Of a DNA stretch of 64,000 bases, positions 35,236-44,636 are shown one piece after another; the stretch's first letter is position 1, and every line of letters starts with the position of its first letter. Source of the stretch: Lachnospiraceae bacterium (GTDB lineage Bacteria; Bacillota; Clostridia; Lachnospirales; Lachnospiraceae); the NCBI GenBank assembly GCA_024403355.1, contig JAKSRW010000013.1, positions 16,795 through 80,794 on the forward strand, written 5' to 3'. The notes below the pieces were generated by a model, which was given only the letters and a program-made list of their open reading frames with translations, did not search any database and was not told the DNA's origin. The translations under genes were made by a program, and so were the position numbers.

Positions 35236-37191
35236 ATGGCATATTCAATAATTGGTATTATTGCAATTTTGATTCATTTTATTATTAATAAAAACGATCT
35301 TTTTGAAATCCGCAGAAAAGATGCAAGCAGGACTAAGCGCTATTATTCTGTATTTTTGCTCGGTATTTTACTGTATTACATCACTGATTCTCTTTGGGGA
35401 ATTCTGGATGAACTTAAATTGACCGGACTTTTGTATGCGGATACTGTCGTTTATTATCTGGCGATGTCGCTTGCGGTAGTATTATGGAGTGAATATGCTG
35501 CAGTTTATTTGCATCAGAACAATGTTTACGGAAAAATCCTGCGTTATGTCGGACGTGGATTTATGATGCTGGTTGTTTTGGCCCTGCTGGTAAACCTGCA
35601 TTTCCCGATATTTTTCTATTTTGATTCTGACGGCAATTATCATGCTGAAATTATACGTTATATAGGTCTGTATGTTCAGATTGTTCTCTTTATGGTTACA
35701 TCTATACAGACCTTCTATGTCGCAATTAAGCTTAAAGGCTCGACTCATAAGCGTTATATGACAATGTCAATCTTCGGTATTGCCATGACGGTAGCAATTG
35801 TGGCTCAGATTGAGTATCCTCTTTTACCGATTTATTCCATCGGATATATGCTTGGCAGCTGTGTGCTTCATATTTATGTCGTGGAGGATGAAAAGGAAGA
35901 GGATTTTGCAAAGCTTAAGCATCAGATGGATATCGTTTCTTCGATGTCAAATATGTTTTTCTGCTCATATTATGTAGATGTTAAGAATAACAGCTTTATA
36001 GAGCTTGGTAACAGTATCGACGGTGTGAAGTTTCTCATCGGAAAAGAGGGGGTTGCCTCTGATAAATTCCTTGAAATGAGTAAAATGCTGGTACTTCCGC
36101 AGTATGCTTCAGAGTGCAGGGAATTTACCGATATGTCTACACTTGATTACCGAATGAAGAATAAAATCTATCTTTCGATGCAGTTTGAGGGCGTTCATAC
36201 AGGCTGGGCTGAGGGATGTTTTATTGCAGGTGACCGTGATGAAGAGGGACATCTTAATCATGTAATCTGGGCAATTCGTACTATTAAGGATGAAAAGGAG
36301 AAGGAAAACCAGCTTCGTTATAATTCTTATGTAGATGAATTGACAGGGCTTTACAACAGAAAAATGTTTGCCGAGGATATTGCTGAAATTGAAAAGCAGC
36401 CTATAAAGGATGATTTCGCTTTTATTTCGATGGATGTAAACGGTCTGAAGAACCTGAATGATTCAAAGGGCCATGCTGCGGGCGATGACCTCTTAAAGGG
36501 TGCGGCGAAGTGTATGAAGGAATGTCTCGAGCCTTACGGCCGCGTATACCGTACAGGCGGAGATGAGTTTTGTGCCATTTTATATGCTACACCGGCTTTT
36601 ATCAATAAGATCAAGGAAGAATTTGATGAAAGAACCTATGCCTGCGCCGGAAGATTCTTTGAGCATATTTCGGTATCCTGCGGAATCGTATTTGGCAGAG
36701 ACTGCAAGGATATGCCTATGAATGAAATAGTTAAGGCCGCAGACAAAAATATGTATGTCGCAAAGCAGAACTATTATCAGGCGAAGGGCGTGGACCGAAG
36801 AGGTCAGCGTAATGCATACAATGCTCTTTGTGCATTATATACCAAGATTTTAAAGATTAATCTTGATACCGATACCTACAGTATCGTCCTTATGGATATT
36901 AAGGAGAGATCTTCCGAGAAGGGCTTTGAGGAAATCAGCATTTTTTCATGGCTTGAGAGCTTCGCAAAATCCGGACAGGTGCATGAGGATGACAAAGAAG
37001 AGTATTTGAAGAAAACCTCGAAGGAATATCTTCGTAAATATTTTGCAGAAGGAAAAACTTCGATTGATATTCAGTACAGAAGAAAAATTGGCGATGAGTT
37101 TAAGACCGTTATTATGGAGATTATTCCCGCTGAGGATTATGATGTTGAATCAAAGAGTATGTACCTCTATGTAAAGGCGATTGATAAGTAA
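35236..37191 (+). CDS. Membrane-bound diguanylate cyclase
   Basis: 651 residues: six or seven membrane helices (about 1-215), a soluble PAS-like module (about 230-345, starting SMSNMFFCSYYVDVKNNSF), a GGDEF domain (about 355-515) with an intact RTGGDEF near residues 439-445, and a C-terminal segment (about 530-651). That last segment, LYTKILKINLDTDTYSIV onward, resembles the first soluble module, so two similar sensor modules flank the cyclase. It should make c-di-GMP in response to a membrane or cytosolic signal. AGAGGG precedes the ATG. A bidirectional terminator follows. Confidence 0.9.
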   Translation: MAYSIIGIIAILIHFIINKNDLFEIRRKDASRTKRYYSVFLLGILLYYITDSLWGILDELKLTGLLYADTVVYYLAMSLAVVLWSEYAAVYLHQNNVYGKILRYVGRGFMMLVVLALLVNLHFPIFFYFDSDGNYHAEIIRYIGLYVQIVLFMVTSIQTFYVAIKLKGSTHKRYMTMSIFGIAMTVAIVAQIEYPLLPIYSIGYMLGSCVLHIYVVEDEKEEDFAKLKHQMDIVSSMSNMFFCSYYVDVKNNSFIELGNSIDGVKFLIGKEGVASDKFLEMSKMLVLPQYASECREFTDMSTLDYRMKNKIYLSMQFEGVHTGWAEGCFIAGDRDEEGHLNHVIWAIRTIKDEKEKENQLRYNSYVDELTGLYNRKMFAEDIAEIEKQPIKDDFAFISMDVNGLKNLNDSKGHAAGDDLLKGAAKCMKECLEPYGRVYRTGGDEFCAILYATPAFINKIKEEFDERTYACAGRFFEHISVSCGIVFGRDCKDMPMNEIVKAADKNMYVAKQNYYQAKGVDRRGQRNAYNALCALYTKILKINLDTDTYSIVLMDIKERSSEKGFEEISIFSWLESFAKSGQVHEDDKEEYLKKTSKEYLRKYFAEGKTSIDIQYRRKIGDEFKTVIMEIIPAEDYDVESKSMYLYVKAIDK

Positions 37192-37213
37192 TTAATTCAA
37201 AAGATAGAAAAAA

Positions 37214-37245
37214 ATAAGACTGCACATCATGTGCAGTCTATTTTT
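37214..37245. terminator. Bidirectional terminator between the GGDEF gene and rpsT
   Basis: GACTGCACAT (37218-37227) and ATGTGCAGTC (37229-37238) form a perfect inverted repeat, with A-rich sequence before and TATTTTT after. Confidence 0.88.
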
Positions 37246-37253
37246 AACTGTAA

Positions 37254-37526
37254 TTAGTTGAGTGAATTAACAGCCTTCTGTAAGTTTGAAATCTTACGGG
37301 CAACTGTGTTCTTATGGTAAACACCCTTAGCAGCTGACTTATCAAGATAAGCAGCAGCCTCCTTGAAGTTAGCAGCAGCAAGAGCCTTGTCGCCGGCAGC
37401 CACAGCAGCAAGAACCTTCTTTGATAATGTCTTAGCCTTAGATTTGATCATCTTATTCTGTAAGGTCTTTGTCTCGATAACCTTAATTCTCTTCTTTGCA
37501 GATTTGATATTAGCCAATGTTTTCAC
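37254..37526 (-). CDS. rpsT: 30S ribosomal protein S20
   Basis: 90 residues, highly basic and helical: [19 protein letters not shown], then [16 protein letters not shown] and [20 protein letters not shown]20 binds 16S rRNA early in small-subunit assembly. On its own strand it has a consensus promoter, a leader of about 75 bases with a hairpin, and a GGAGGTG ribosome site. Confidence 0.96.
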   Translation of the reverse strand: MKTLANIKSAKKRIKVIETKTLQNKMIKSKAKTLSKKVLAAVAAGDKALAAANFKEAAAYLDKSAAKGVYHKNTVARKISNLQKAVNSLN

Positions 37527-37560
37527 CTCCTATAAAGTTATATAGTCTTTGATGACTTTA

Positions 37561-37593
37561 TGTGATGAATCCGGACACGGACGTTTCATCACA
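37561..37593 (-). promoter_or_regulatory. Hairpin in the rpsT leader
   Basis: TGTGATGAA (37561-37569) pairs perfectly with TTCATCACA (37585-37593), 15-base loop. On the transcript it lies right at the 5' end, about 35 bases before the start codon. It could be an S20-responsive element or simply protect the 5' end. Confidence 0.5.
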
Positions 37594-37606
37594 CACATAC
37601 TCTATA

Positions 37607-37634
37607 ATTATATAAAATGAATTTGAAATGTCAA
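37607..37634 (-). promoter_or_regulatory. Promoter of rpsT
   Basis: On the minus strand TTGACA (37634-37629), 16-base spacer, TATAAT (37612-37607): both hexamers perfect. Confidence 0.88.
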
Positions 37635-37791
37635 TAACTTTTTGGAAATTTTTTGATAAATTTGGTTTTGCTTGTAACATATGAAACTATGTGGTATTAT
37701 CAAGAATAATAACTGTTAGACCATTATACTATTGCGGATGCAAGTTTTAGCGACTCGTGGTTACATTCGTTATGTAACAGAAGGAGGGTGT

Positions 37792-39123
37792 ATGGATTAT
37801 AAGACAGCTATAAAATTTATTTCAGAGATTCCCTGGACGAAACGCGCAAAGGGTCTGGGAAGAATGGAAAGGCTTCTGGACTTGCTGGGTAATCCGCAGG
37901 ATATGCTCAGATTTGTTCATATCGCGGGTACAAACGGCAAGGGCTCGACAGCAGCTATGCTTGCCTCTATTTTCAAGGCGGCAGGTATGAAAACAGGTCT
38001 GTTTACTTCACCTCACCTTATTAAATATAATGAACGAATTAAAATTGACGGTGAGGATATCAGTAATGATAATCTGGCCGAGATTATTACGATTATTGAG
38101 ACAAAAACGGCTCAGATGGAGGAGACACCTACCGAATTTGAGATACTCACTGCGGCAGGCTTTATCTGGTTTGCAAAGAACAATTGTGATATAGTGGTGC
38201 TCGAGGTCGGGCTTGGCGGTGAATTTGACAGTACTAACGTAATAGGAAGTAAAGAGCTTGCGATTATTACTGCCATTGGATTTGACCATACCGCTATACT
38301 TGGTGACAGTATTGAAGAGATTGCTGAAGCAAAGGCAGGAATTATAAGTGACTTCTCGGATGTAATCCTTTACCGGCAGGGTGAGAAGGTTACCTCTGTT
38401 ATTCGTGAACGCTGTGAGGAAAAGCATGCCCGACTTCATATTCCTGATACTGACAGTCTGGAGCTTTTGGAGTCAAATACGGCCTACCAGTGCTTTAAGA
38501 CGAATTATCTGGAATATCCGACGGTACTGACACTTACCGGAAGATACCAGCTTCAGAATGCGCTTGTGGTGCTTGAAGCCTGCAGGGTGCTTCGCGAACG
38601 TGGAATAAATATTTCTGATAAAGCTATATTACAGGGACTTAAAACCGTTAAATGGGCTTCGAGATTCGAGCTTCTTTCGGATAATCCGAAATTCATTCTG
38701 GACGGTGCGCACAATGACCACGGAATCAGTGCTGTGGTGGACAGTCTTACGGATTTATTCCCCGATAAAAAAATAATTTATATTCTGGGCGTTTTATCGG
38801 ATAAAAATGTTGATAAAATGCTGGACAAACTATATACTAACGCTGAGTGCTTCATAACCCTTACACCGGAGTCTGAAAGAGCGCTTACCGCAGACCTTCT
38901 CGCGGAGAAGATAAAGGCTGCGGGCTTTGATGCCTGGAATTATATTAATATCGAAGAAGCGGTAAAGGCAGCCTTTAAGATGGCAGGTGAGGATAAAATA
39001 ATATGTTCGCTCGGATCATTGTATCTGGCGGGACCTGTGAAGGCTGCGGTGCAGGCAGTGCACGGAAGCCCGGAACAGCAACCGGAAGAACAACAAACAG
39101 AAGAACAGCAACCGGAAGAATAA
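37792..39123 (+). CDS. folC: Folylpolyglutamate synthase / dihydrofolate synthase
   Basis: 443 residues from ATG 37792, preceded by AAGGAGG. The upstream TTG at 37732 is not needed. Mur-ligase family: ATP loop HIAGTNGKGSTAAMLASIF, FTSPHLIKYNERI, and EVGLGGEFDSTNVI. It adds glutamates to folates, holding THF cofactors in the cell. The C-terminus carries a repeated Pro-Glu-Gln tail (EQQPEEQQTEEQQPEE) that the family lacks. It is first in a run of folate one-carbon genes. Confidence 0.94.
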   Translation: MDYKTAIKFISEIPWTKRAKGLGRMERLLDLLGNPQDMLRFVHIAGTNGKGSTAAMLASIFKAAGMKTGLFTSPHLIKYNERIKIDGEDISNDNLAEIITIIETKTAQMEETPTEFEILTAAGFIWFAKNNCDIVVLEVGLGGEFDSTNVIGSKELAIITAIGFDHTAILGDSIEEIAEAKAGIISDFSDVILYRQGEKVTSVIRERCEEKHARLHIPDTDSLELLESNTAYQCFKTNYLEYPTVLTLTGRYQLQNALVVLEACRVLRERGINISDKAILQGLKTVKWASRFELLSDNPKFILDGAHNDHGISAVVDSLTDLFPDKKIIYILGVLSDKNVDKMLDKLYTNAECFITLTPESERALTADLLAEKIKAAGFDAWNYINIEEAVKAAFKMAGEDKIICSLGSLYLAGPVKAAVQAVHGSPEQQPEEQQTEEQQPEE

Positions 39124-39182
39124 TTGATTGAAGTTTTTTTTGAAATAACATAGAAAACAATCGCAAAGGAAGATGAATTATT

Positions 39183-40877
39183 ATGTACAAGTCAGATATT
39201 GAAATTGCTCAGGAAAATGTAATGCTTCCCATAAAAGAGGTTGCCGCAAGGGCAGGAATTGATGAGAAGTATATCGAATACTACGGTAATTATAAGGCGA
39301 AGATTGACCTTTCTATTTTAAAGGAAAATGAAAAGCCTGACGGTAAGCTGATTCTTGTTACAGCCATTACCCCTACTGCAGCGGGTGAGGGCAAGACAAC
39401 CACTACGGTAGGTCTGGCAGACGGTATGCAGAAGCTCGGCAAGAAGGTAATTGTGGCCCTTCGTGAGCCGTCGCTCGGACCGGTATTTGGCCTTAAGGGC
39501 GGCGCGGCAGGCGGCGGATATGCTCAGGTTGTACCTATGGAGGATATTAACCTTCATTTCACAGGTGATATGCATGCAATAGGTGCAGCAAACAATCTGC
39601 TTGCGGCTATGCTTGACAATCATATTCATCAGGGCAATGCGCTTAATATTGACCCCAGAAGAATTACCTGGAAGCGCTGCGTTGATATGAATGACAGACA
39701 GCTTCGTTTCATTATTGACGGACTGGGCGGTAAAGTAAACGGCGTGCCCCGTGAGGATGGCTATGATATTACCGTGGCTTCTGAGATTATGGCGATTCTC
39801 TGTCTTGCGACCAGTATTTCAGACCTTAAGGAAAGAATTTCGAAGATTGTAGTAGGATACACATATACAGGCGAGCCTGTTACCGCAGGTCAGCTTAAGG
39901 CTCAGGGCGCCATGACAGCGCTTTTAAAGGATGCTCTTAAGCCTAATCTGGTTCAGACTCTGGAGCATTGTCCTTCATTTGTACATGGCGGACCTTTTGC
40001 CAATATTGCACACGGCTGTAATTCCATTATGGCTACAAAGATGGCTCTTAAGCTGGGGGATTATGTAATTACTGAGGCCGGCTTTGGTGCGGATTTAGGT
40101 GCTGAGAAGTTCCTTGATATTAAGTGCCGTTTTGCAGGTCTTAAGCCTTCGGTGGTAGTTATGGTTGCGACCGTGCGTGCCCTTAAGAACCACGGCGGTG
40201 TGGCAAAGGCTGATTTAAATATTGAAAATCTTGAGGCTCTGGAGAAGGGTATTCCCAACCTTCTGCAGCATGTAGCCACAATTACTCAGGTATATAAGCT
40301 TCCCTGTATTGTTGCTATCAATGCATTCCCTACCGATACGGAGGCCGAGCTTAATCTTGTCAGAAAAAAGTGTCGTGAGGTCGGCTGTAATGTAACCCTT
40401 TCAAAGGTTTGGGAGAAGGGCGGCGAAGGCGGAATCGACCTTGCTGAGGGAGTTATTAATCTCTGTAATGCCCTTGATTCGGACGGTAATCCTCTTAATA
40501 AGGACTTTGAGTATTGTTATGAGCTTGATTCTTCAATCGAGGAAAAGCTTGAGGCTATTGCGAAAAAGGTATACCATGCAGACGGTGTTTTCCTTACCGC
40601 ACAGGCCAAGAAGGATATTGATGAGCTTAATAAAAACGGCTTCGATAAGGTGCCTATCTGTGTGGCAAAGACCCAGTACAGCTTTTCGGACGATCCCAAG
40701 CTGCTCGGTGCACCCAGAGGCTTTGAAATTACTATTCGTTCACTTAAGATTTCGGCAGGTGCAGGCTTTATCGTGGCATATACCGGCGATATTATGACGA
40801 TGCCCGGACTTCCCAAGGTTCCTGCGGCTGAGAAGATTGATGTAGATGAGAACGGAGTTATTTCCGGACTTTTCTAA
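39183..40877 (+). CDS. fhs: Formate-tetrahydrofolate ligase
   Basis: 564 residues, full length. ATP loop [12 protein letters not shown] at about 63-74, [22 protein letters not shown] (split here) and the [19 protein letters not shown] block are diagnostic. It makes 10-formyl-THF from formate, THF and ATP. With fchA and folD nearby it forms the route from formate to methylene-THF used for purines, serine/glycine exchange and, in acetogens, the methyl branch; no other acetogenesis genes are in the window. Confidence 0.97.
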   Translation: MYKSDIEIAQENVMLPIKEVAARAGIDEKYIEYYGNYKAKIDLSILKENEKPDGKLILVTAITPTAAGEGKTTTTVGLADGMQKLGKKVIVALREPSLGPVFGLKGGAAGGGYAQVVPMEDINLHFTGDMHAIGAANNLLAAMLDNHIHQGNALNIDPRRITWKRCVDMNDRQLRFIIDGLGGKVNGVPREDGYDITVASEIMAILCLATSISDLKERISKIVVGYTYTGEPVTAGQLKAQGAMTALLKDALKPNLVQTLEHCPSFVHGGPFANIAHGCNSIMATKMALKLGDYVITEAGFGADLGAEKFLDIKCRFAGLKPSVVVMVATVRALKNHGGVAKADLNIENLEALEKGIPNLLQHVATITQVYKLPCIVAINAFPTDTEAELNLVRKKCREVGCNVTLSKVWEKGGEGGIDLAEGVINLCNALDSDGNPLNKDFEYCYELDSSIEEKLEAIAKKVYHADGVFLTAQAKKDIDELNKNGFDKVPICVAKTQYSFSDDPKLLGAPRGFEITIRSLKISAGAGFIVAYTGDIMTMPGLPKVPAAEKIDVDENGVISGLF

Positions 40878-40922
40878 TGAAGAATATAGAAATTTACAGA
40901 TTTTGAAAGGAAATTGTCGGCT

Positions 40923-41561
40923 ATGGAATACATATTAAACGGCGGTCTTACAATTGATGAATTTATTGAAAAGCTTGGCAGTAAGGAGCCCGTACCCGGT
41001 GGCGGAGGAGCGGCAGCGCTTTCTGCGGCTATCGGAATTAACCTTTGTAAAATGGCTGTAAACTATACTGTAGGCAAGAAGAAATATGCAGACGTGGAAG
41101 AGCAGATGCAGGAGATACTTGTAAAATGCGACGCTCTGACCGCTGATTTTATAGGACTCATCCAGAAGGATGCAGACGCTTTTCTGCCTCTTTCGAGAGC
41201 CTATTCATTGCCGGCAGATACCGAGCTTGAAAAAGCACAGAAGGATGCCGTTCTGGAGGTTGAGTTAGAAAATGCCACAAGAGTACCTTTGGAAATGATG
41301 GGTAAAATCTGTGAAGCAATCGAGCTGGCTGTGACAGCCGCTGAAAAAGGCAGCAAGCTTATGGTAAGTGATTCTGCCTGCGCTGTATCAACTCTTGAAT
41401 CAGCCCTCAGATGCGCTTCATTAAATGTATTTATAAATACTAAGCTTATGAAGAATAAAGAGCGCGCTATGGCCATTAATGACAAGGCCTTTAAGATGCT
41501 TGACAGCTATTGCAAAAGGTCGGATGAAACCTTTAAGTCAGTTTACGAAAATATGATTTAA
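40923..41561 (+). CDS. fchA: Cyclodeaminase/cyclohydrolase family protein (methenyl-THF cyclohydrolase)
   Basis: 212 residues from ATG 40923, 12 bases after GAAAGG; an alternative TTG at 40914 would add three residues. LGSKEPVPGGGGAAALSAAIG is the family signature and the rest is all-helical, matching the formiminotransferase-cyclodeaminase C-domain. In purine-fermenting and acetogenic clostridia such proteins act as methenyl-THF cyclohydrolase or formimino-THF cyclodeaminase. Position directly after fhs, and loss of cyclohydrolase residues in FolD (see folD), favour cyclohydrolase. Confidence 0.88.
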   Translation: MEYILNGGLTIDEFIEKLGSKEPVPGGGGAAALSAAIGINLCKMAVNYTVGKKKYADVEEQMQEILVKCDALTADFIGLIQKDADAFLPLSRAYSLPADTELEKAQKDAVLEVELENATRVPLEMMGKICEAIELAVTAAEKGSKLMVSDSACAVSTLESALRCASLNVFINTKLMKNKERAMAINDKAFKMLDSYCKRSDETFKSVYENMI

Positions 41562-41642
41562 TATTTTGAGTGTAGAAAGTGCGTATAAATGTGTCTAAAG
41601 CGTTAGATAAACGCTAAACTCTTAATGAGGTGAAAATTTGAA

Positions 41643-42200
41643 ATGAATAAGCAGGAAATCAGAAAAGAAATAAAAGCCAAGCGTTCAATGATGGGTGAAC
41701 TCGAGGTCGTGGCCTACTCAAAGATTATTGAAAACCGTCTGCTTGCGGAAAAGGTATTTCAGGATGCGGAATGTATATTTGCATATATAGACTGTAAGAA
41801 TGAGGTCAGCACCCGTAATATTATCAGTGCCGCATTAAAGCAGGGTAAGAGAGTAGCCGTTCCGAAGGTTATGGGCGCAGATATGGGCTTTTATTATATT
41901 AAGTCATTCGGAGATCTCAAGAAGGGTTATGCGGGCATCTATGAGCCCGAGGTTGCAAATGAAAGCAATTATGCGAAGGATACAAAGGGTCTCTGCATCG
42001 TGCCCGGTGTTGCGTTCGACAAGGATATGAACCGTATAGGCTACGGCGGTGGCTTTTACGATAAATTCTTTGATGCTTATCCTGAGATGTATCGATGTGC
42101 ACTTGGCTTCGATTTCCAGATAGTAGATAAAATAGATACTGAGTCCTTCGATCAGAAGATGGACATGATAGTAACGCCCAGCGGAATCCTAAAATCATAA
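41643..42200 (+). CDS. 5-formyltetrahydrofolate cyclo-ligase
   Basis: 185 residues. Basic N-terminus (KQEIRKEIKAKRSMM), CIFAYIDCKNEVST, KRVAVPKVMGADMGFYYI, and the ATP-binding FDKDMNRIGYGGGFYDKFF near the C-terminus. It converts 5-formyl-THF to methenyl-THF, recovering a folate that blocks other enzymes. GAGGTG lies about 10 bases upstream. Its stop is one base before a large palindromic element. Confidence 0.93.
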   Translation: MNKQEIRKEIKAKRSMMGELEVVAYSKIIENRLLAEKVFQDAECIFAYIDCKNEVSTRNIISAALKQGKRVAVPKVMGADMGFYYIKSFGDLKKGYAGIYEPEVANESNYAKDTKGLCIVPGVAFDKDMNRIGYGGGFYDKFFDAYPEMYRCALGFDFQIVDKIDTESFDQKMDMIVTPSGILKS

Positions 42201-42218
42201 TTCCCGGACCAAAATCAG

Positions 42219-42256
42219 CCGTGTCGTGGTTATCACCATGATGCGGTTTTTTATTT
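42219..42256 (+). terminator. Terminator of the cyclo-ligase gene (left arm of the palindrome)
   Basis: CCGTGTCGTGG (42219-42229) pairs with CCATGATGCGG (42236-42246 region) allowing G-T wobbles, followed by TTTTTTATTT. Confidence 0.75.
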
Positions 42257-42522
42257 GCGGCTGCCCGATATCCTGGCTATAATGATATTTCCTTCGAGAA
42301 CCGGTCTCGCCTTTTCATTTTCTAACTGCCGCAGCCTCGCGTATCTATGCTCTGCGCCGCCAGTCGGACATCCTTGTCCTCCCGTGCGGCGCGCCGTCCG
42401 TCCATGGACGGCGTGACGAGCATAGTTCTTTATTGCAAAGCTGCGGCAGTAAGAAAATGTAGCAAGGCTCGAAGGCTCTCGAAGAAAACACACATTACAG
42501 TCGGGATAGTGAAGCACCCGGT

Positions 42523-42561
42523 TAAAATAAAAAGTCGCATCATGGCTTAGCATAATGCGAC
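42523..42561 (-). terminator. Terminator of the chemoreceptor gene (right arm of the palindrome)
   Basis: On the minus strand GTCGCATTATG pairs with CATGATGCGAC around CTAAGC, followed by TTTTTATTTT. It is homologous to the left-arm hairpin. Confidence 0.75.
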
Positions 42562-42581
42562 TGATTTTGGTCCGGGAGTGA

Positions 42582-44324
42582 TTAATATTTGAAACGCTTT
42601 ACGATTTCACGAAGCTTCATTGCATCGCTCTTGTTTTCCTCAAGCATTTCCTTTGAACGGTTAGCTGATACCACAACCTCGTTTGTCTTGTCTGAAATCT
42701 CTGAAATACCGATTGCGGCTTCACCGATTGTTTTATTGATTCCGTCGATGGAAACTGCGATATCATCGATAGAGCGGTTAAGTGCAGAAACAAGACGATT
42801 AATATCTGTAATGTTCTTTTCGAAGGTAGCGGCATCGTTGGCATAAGTTTCGCCGACCTCTGCAAATTCCGCAAAGTCCTTAATGATGTTTTCTTCCATG
42901 TAGCTTACCATATAGTTCAAACATTCGGTCATGCTTCCGAAAGCATCGCTGACCTGCTTAACCATGGATTCGATACCATTAACGGTTGAGGTTGACTGAG
43001 AAGCAAGAATTCCGATTTCATCGGCAACTACGGCGAAGCCGCGTCCCTGCTCGCCTGCACGGGCTGCCTCGATAGAAGCGTTTAATGCAAGCATAGATGT
43101 CTGGGAGCTAATTACTCGGATGGCATCGGTGAGCTCGTTAATCTGGTCAACACACTTGGATTTCTCAAGAGCAACAGCGGTTTTCTTCTGGATATCATTG
43201 AATACATCCTTTGTTTTGGAAACTGATGTAGCTGATTTTTTCTTGACCTTTGAAGCTCGTGAAATAATCTGCTCGGAAAGAAGACTTCCCTGTTTTGCCT
43301 GACTCTCGATTTCTCTGGTTTTGTTCTGTATGTTATTAATATTACTGTCGATTGAATCTGTTTTAGCAAAGGTAAGCTGCATATCTGATGAAAGAGCTTC
43401 GGTAGTGGTGGAGTTTTCACCGGATTCAGCTGTAATACTTGTTGAAAGTATATGAATGTTATTGGCATTCTGCAGAAGAGTGTTCGAAAGCTCTGAAAGT
43501 CGGTAGATAATTCCTACGACCTCTGTTCGGATACTCTTAATAGCTCTGGCGACATCACCGCATTCATCGGTTCGGTTTTCAAGCTTCTCGGCAAGCGGAT
43601 CGCTTGTCATTTCGAGACGGCTGATTTTCTTTGAAACATTAACCAGCTGTCTGTAGGGCCTGGTAAGGAAGTAGGTTGCAATGCTGCCGAGAACCAGAAT
43701 AAGAAGGATAACCATTACGGTAATCATGTAATAGGTCTTCTTTACTGAAGCAATATTGTCTAAAATATCGCTTTCGTCAAGCGTTACAACAAGAATCGAA
43801 TGGTCAATAGCGGATACATGGTAGGCTGCAAATTTGTTCGCGCCCTTGAAGAGGTACTTGATTACTTCGGGCTGGGGAATTGAGTGAGCCTTATCTGCGG
43901 TATCGCGAATGTCGGAAATCTGTGTTACAAGCTTCTGAACCACTGAATTTTCTACAGGCTTGCCGATTTTGTTGGCTGTTTTGTGGTAGAGCATGGTTCC
44001 GTCGGAAGAAACTAGGTATGCATATCCTGAGGGGAAACCGCTTATCGTAATACCGCTAAGGAGATCTGCATATTTTTCTTCACTGAGGGGTTCACGGTTA
44101 TTCTGCTCGAGTGCCATATCCACAAGCTGTCCGTAGGATATTGCGAGATTCAGCATGTTATTTGAGATGGCATCGGTCTCCAGCTCGGTGAACTGGGGAA
44201 GAACCGTTTTTGCTTCGGCGAAGCACATCACAAGCGTAGATGCAATGATGAAGCATAGAATTTTAATGCCGAGGTTGAAGCGAAATTTCTTTTTTGAAGG
44301 AATATTAGATTTGTTTGTAGCCAT
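42582..44324 (-). CDS. Methyl-accepting chemotaxis protein
   Basis: 580 residues from the ATG at 44324, 13 bases after GGAAAGG; an ATG four codons earlier (44336) touches the ribosome site. Membrane helix at about 15-38, extracellular Cache-like sensor to about 185, second helix about 190-215, HAMP ([18 protein letters not shown]), then the cytoplasmic helical hairpin. The hairpin tip reads [20 protein letters not shown], the CheA/CheW-binding consensus. The ligand is unknown. No other chemotaxis genes are in the window; its promoter lies in the 300-base divergent gap shared with folD. Confidence 0.93.
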   Translation of the reverse strand: MATNKSNIPSKKKFRFNLGIKILCFIIASTLVMCFAEAKTVLPQFTELETDAISNNMLNLAISYGQLVDMALEQNNREPLSEEKYADLLSGITISGFPSGYAYLVSSDGTMLYHKTANKIGKPVENSVVQKLVTQISDIRDTADKAHSIPQPEVIKYLFKGANKFAAYHVSAIDHSILVVTLDESDILDNIASVKKTYYMITVMVILLILVLGSIATYFLTRPYRQLVNVSKKISRLEMTSDPLAEKLENRTDECGDVARAIKSIRTEVVGIIYRLSELSNTLLQNANNIHILSTSITAESGENSTTTEALSSDMQLTFAKTDSIDSNINNIQNKTREIESQAKQGSLLSEQIISRASKVKKKSATSVSKTKDVFNDIQKKTAVALEKSKCVDQINELTDAIRVISSQTSMLALNASIEAARAGEQGRGFAVVADEIGILASQSTSTVNGIESMVKQVSDAFGSMTECLNYMVSYMEENIIKDFAEFAEVGETYANDAATFEKNITDINRLVSALNRSIDDIAVSIDGINKTIGEAAIGISEISDKTNEVVVSANRSKEMLEENKSDAMKLREIVKRFKY

Positions 44325-44392
44325 AGAATCATCCATACCTTTCCATAAATCTATTATTATCTATAAAAATTGCATTATATAAATTTTAACGG

Positions 44393-44412
44393 GTAACAGG
44401 CAAAGCTGTTAC
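44393..44412. other. Small dyad in the MCP-folD divergent gap
   Basis: GTAACAG (44393-44399) and CTGTTAC (44406-44412) form a perfect 7-bp inverted repeat with six bases between. It may be an operator or leader hairpin of the chemoreceptor gene. Confidence 0.35.
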
Positions 44413-44507
44413 GAGTTTTGAATTCAACACTCTTATTTTACCATATTTCCAAATTATAAACAAGAAAAATATACAAAATATGAGGAGATATCTTCGATAT
44501 TTTTGGG

Positions 44508-44536
44508 TTGAATAAATAAACATATTTTGCTATAAT
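44508..44536 (+). promoter_or_regulatory. Promoter of folD
   Basis: TTGAAT (44508-44513), 17-base spacer, TATAAT (44531-44536), about 100 bases before the folD start. Confidence 0.75.
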
Positions 44537-44636
44537 GCTTTCTATCTATATTATGATGCGGATATTGTTAGTTTTAATAATTATGCGTCAGTTAAGAAGT
44601 ATTATTTATTCAGATGCTTCGGAAAGGGTAAAACAG

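Larger units (their letters stand above)
42202..42577. repeat. 376-bp nested palindromic element between convergent genes
   Basis: Perfect 17-bp ends TCCCGGACCAAAATCAG (42202-42218) and its reverse complement (42561-42577). Successive pairs march inward: CTTCGAGA 42292-42299/42477-42484; CATTTTCT 42316-42323/42452-42459; ACTGCCGCAGC 42325-42335/42440-42450; CTATGCTC 42345-42352/42418-42425. At the tip a branch holds two hairpins: GCGCCGC 42354-42360/42386-42392 (inside it GGACA/TGTCC) and CGCCGTCC 42392-42399/42406-42413. Each arm also contains a hairpin with a T-run that can terminate the converging genes. It has no coding potential I trust. It resembles a MITE or a duplicated terminator. 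Confidence 0.85.

Noticed and set aside
42251..42553. Open frames on both strands inside the palindrome (100 and 67 codons)
   Set aside because: They run across paired arms and terminator hairpins, have no ribosome site and encode low-complexity Arg/Ser/Cys-rich peptides; they are by-products of the palindrome.
42202..42577. Retron-type ncRNA (msr/msd) from the inverted repeats and branched tip
   Set aside because: No reverse transcriptase gene lies nearby, and the element lies between two housekeeping-type genes with its ends at their stop codons.
44535..44636. N-terminal extension of FolD from the ATG at 44535
   Set aside because: That ATG overlaps the -10 hexamer of the promoter, so it would not be in the transcript.
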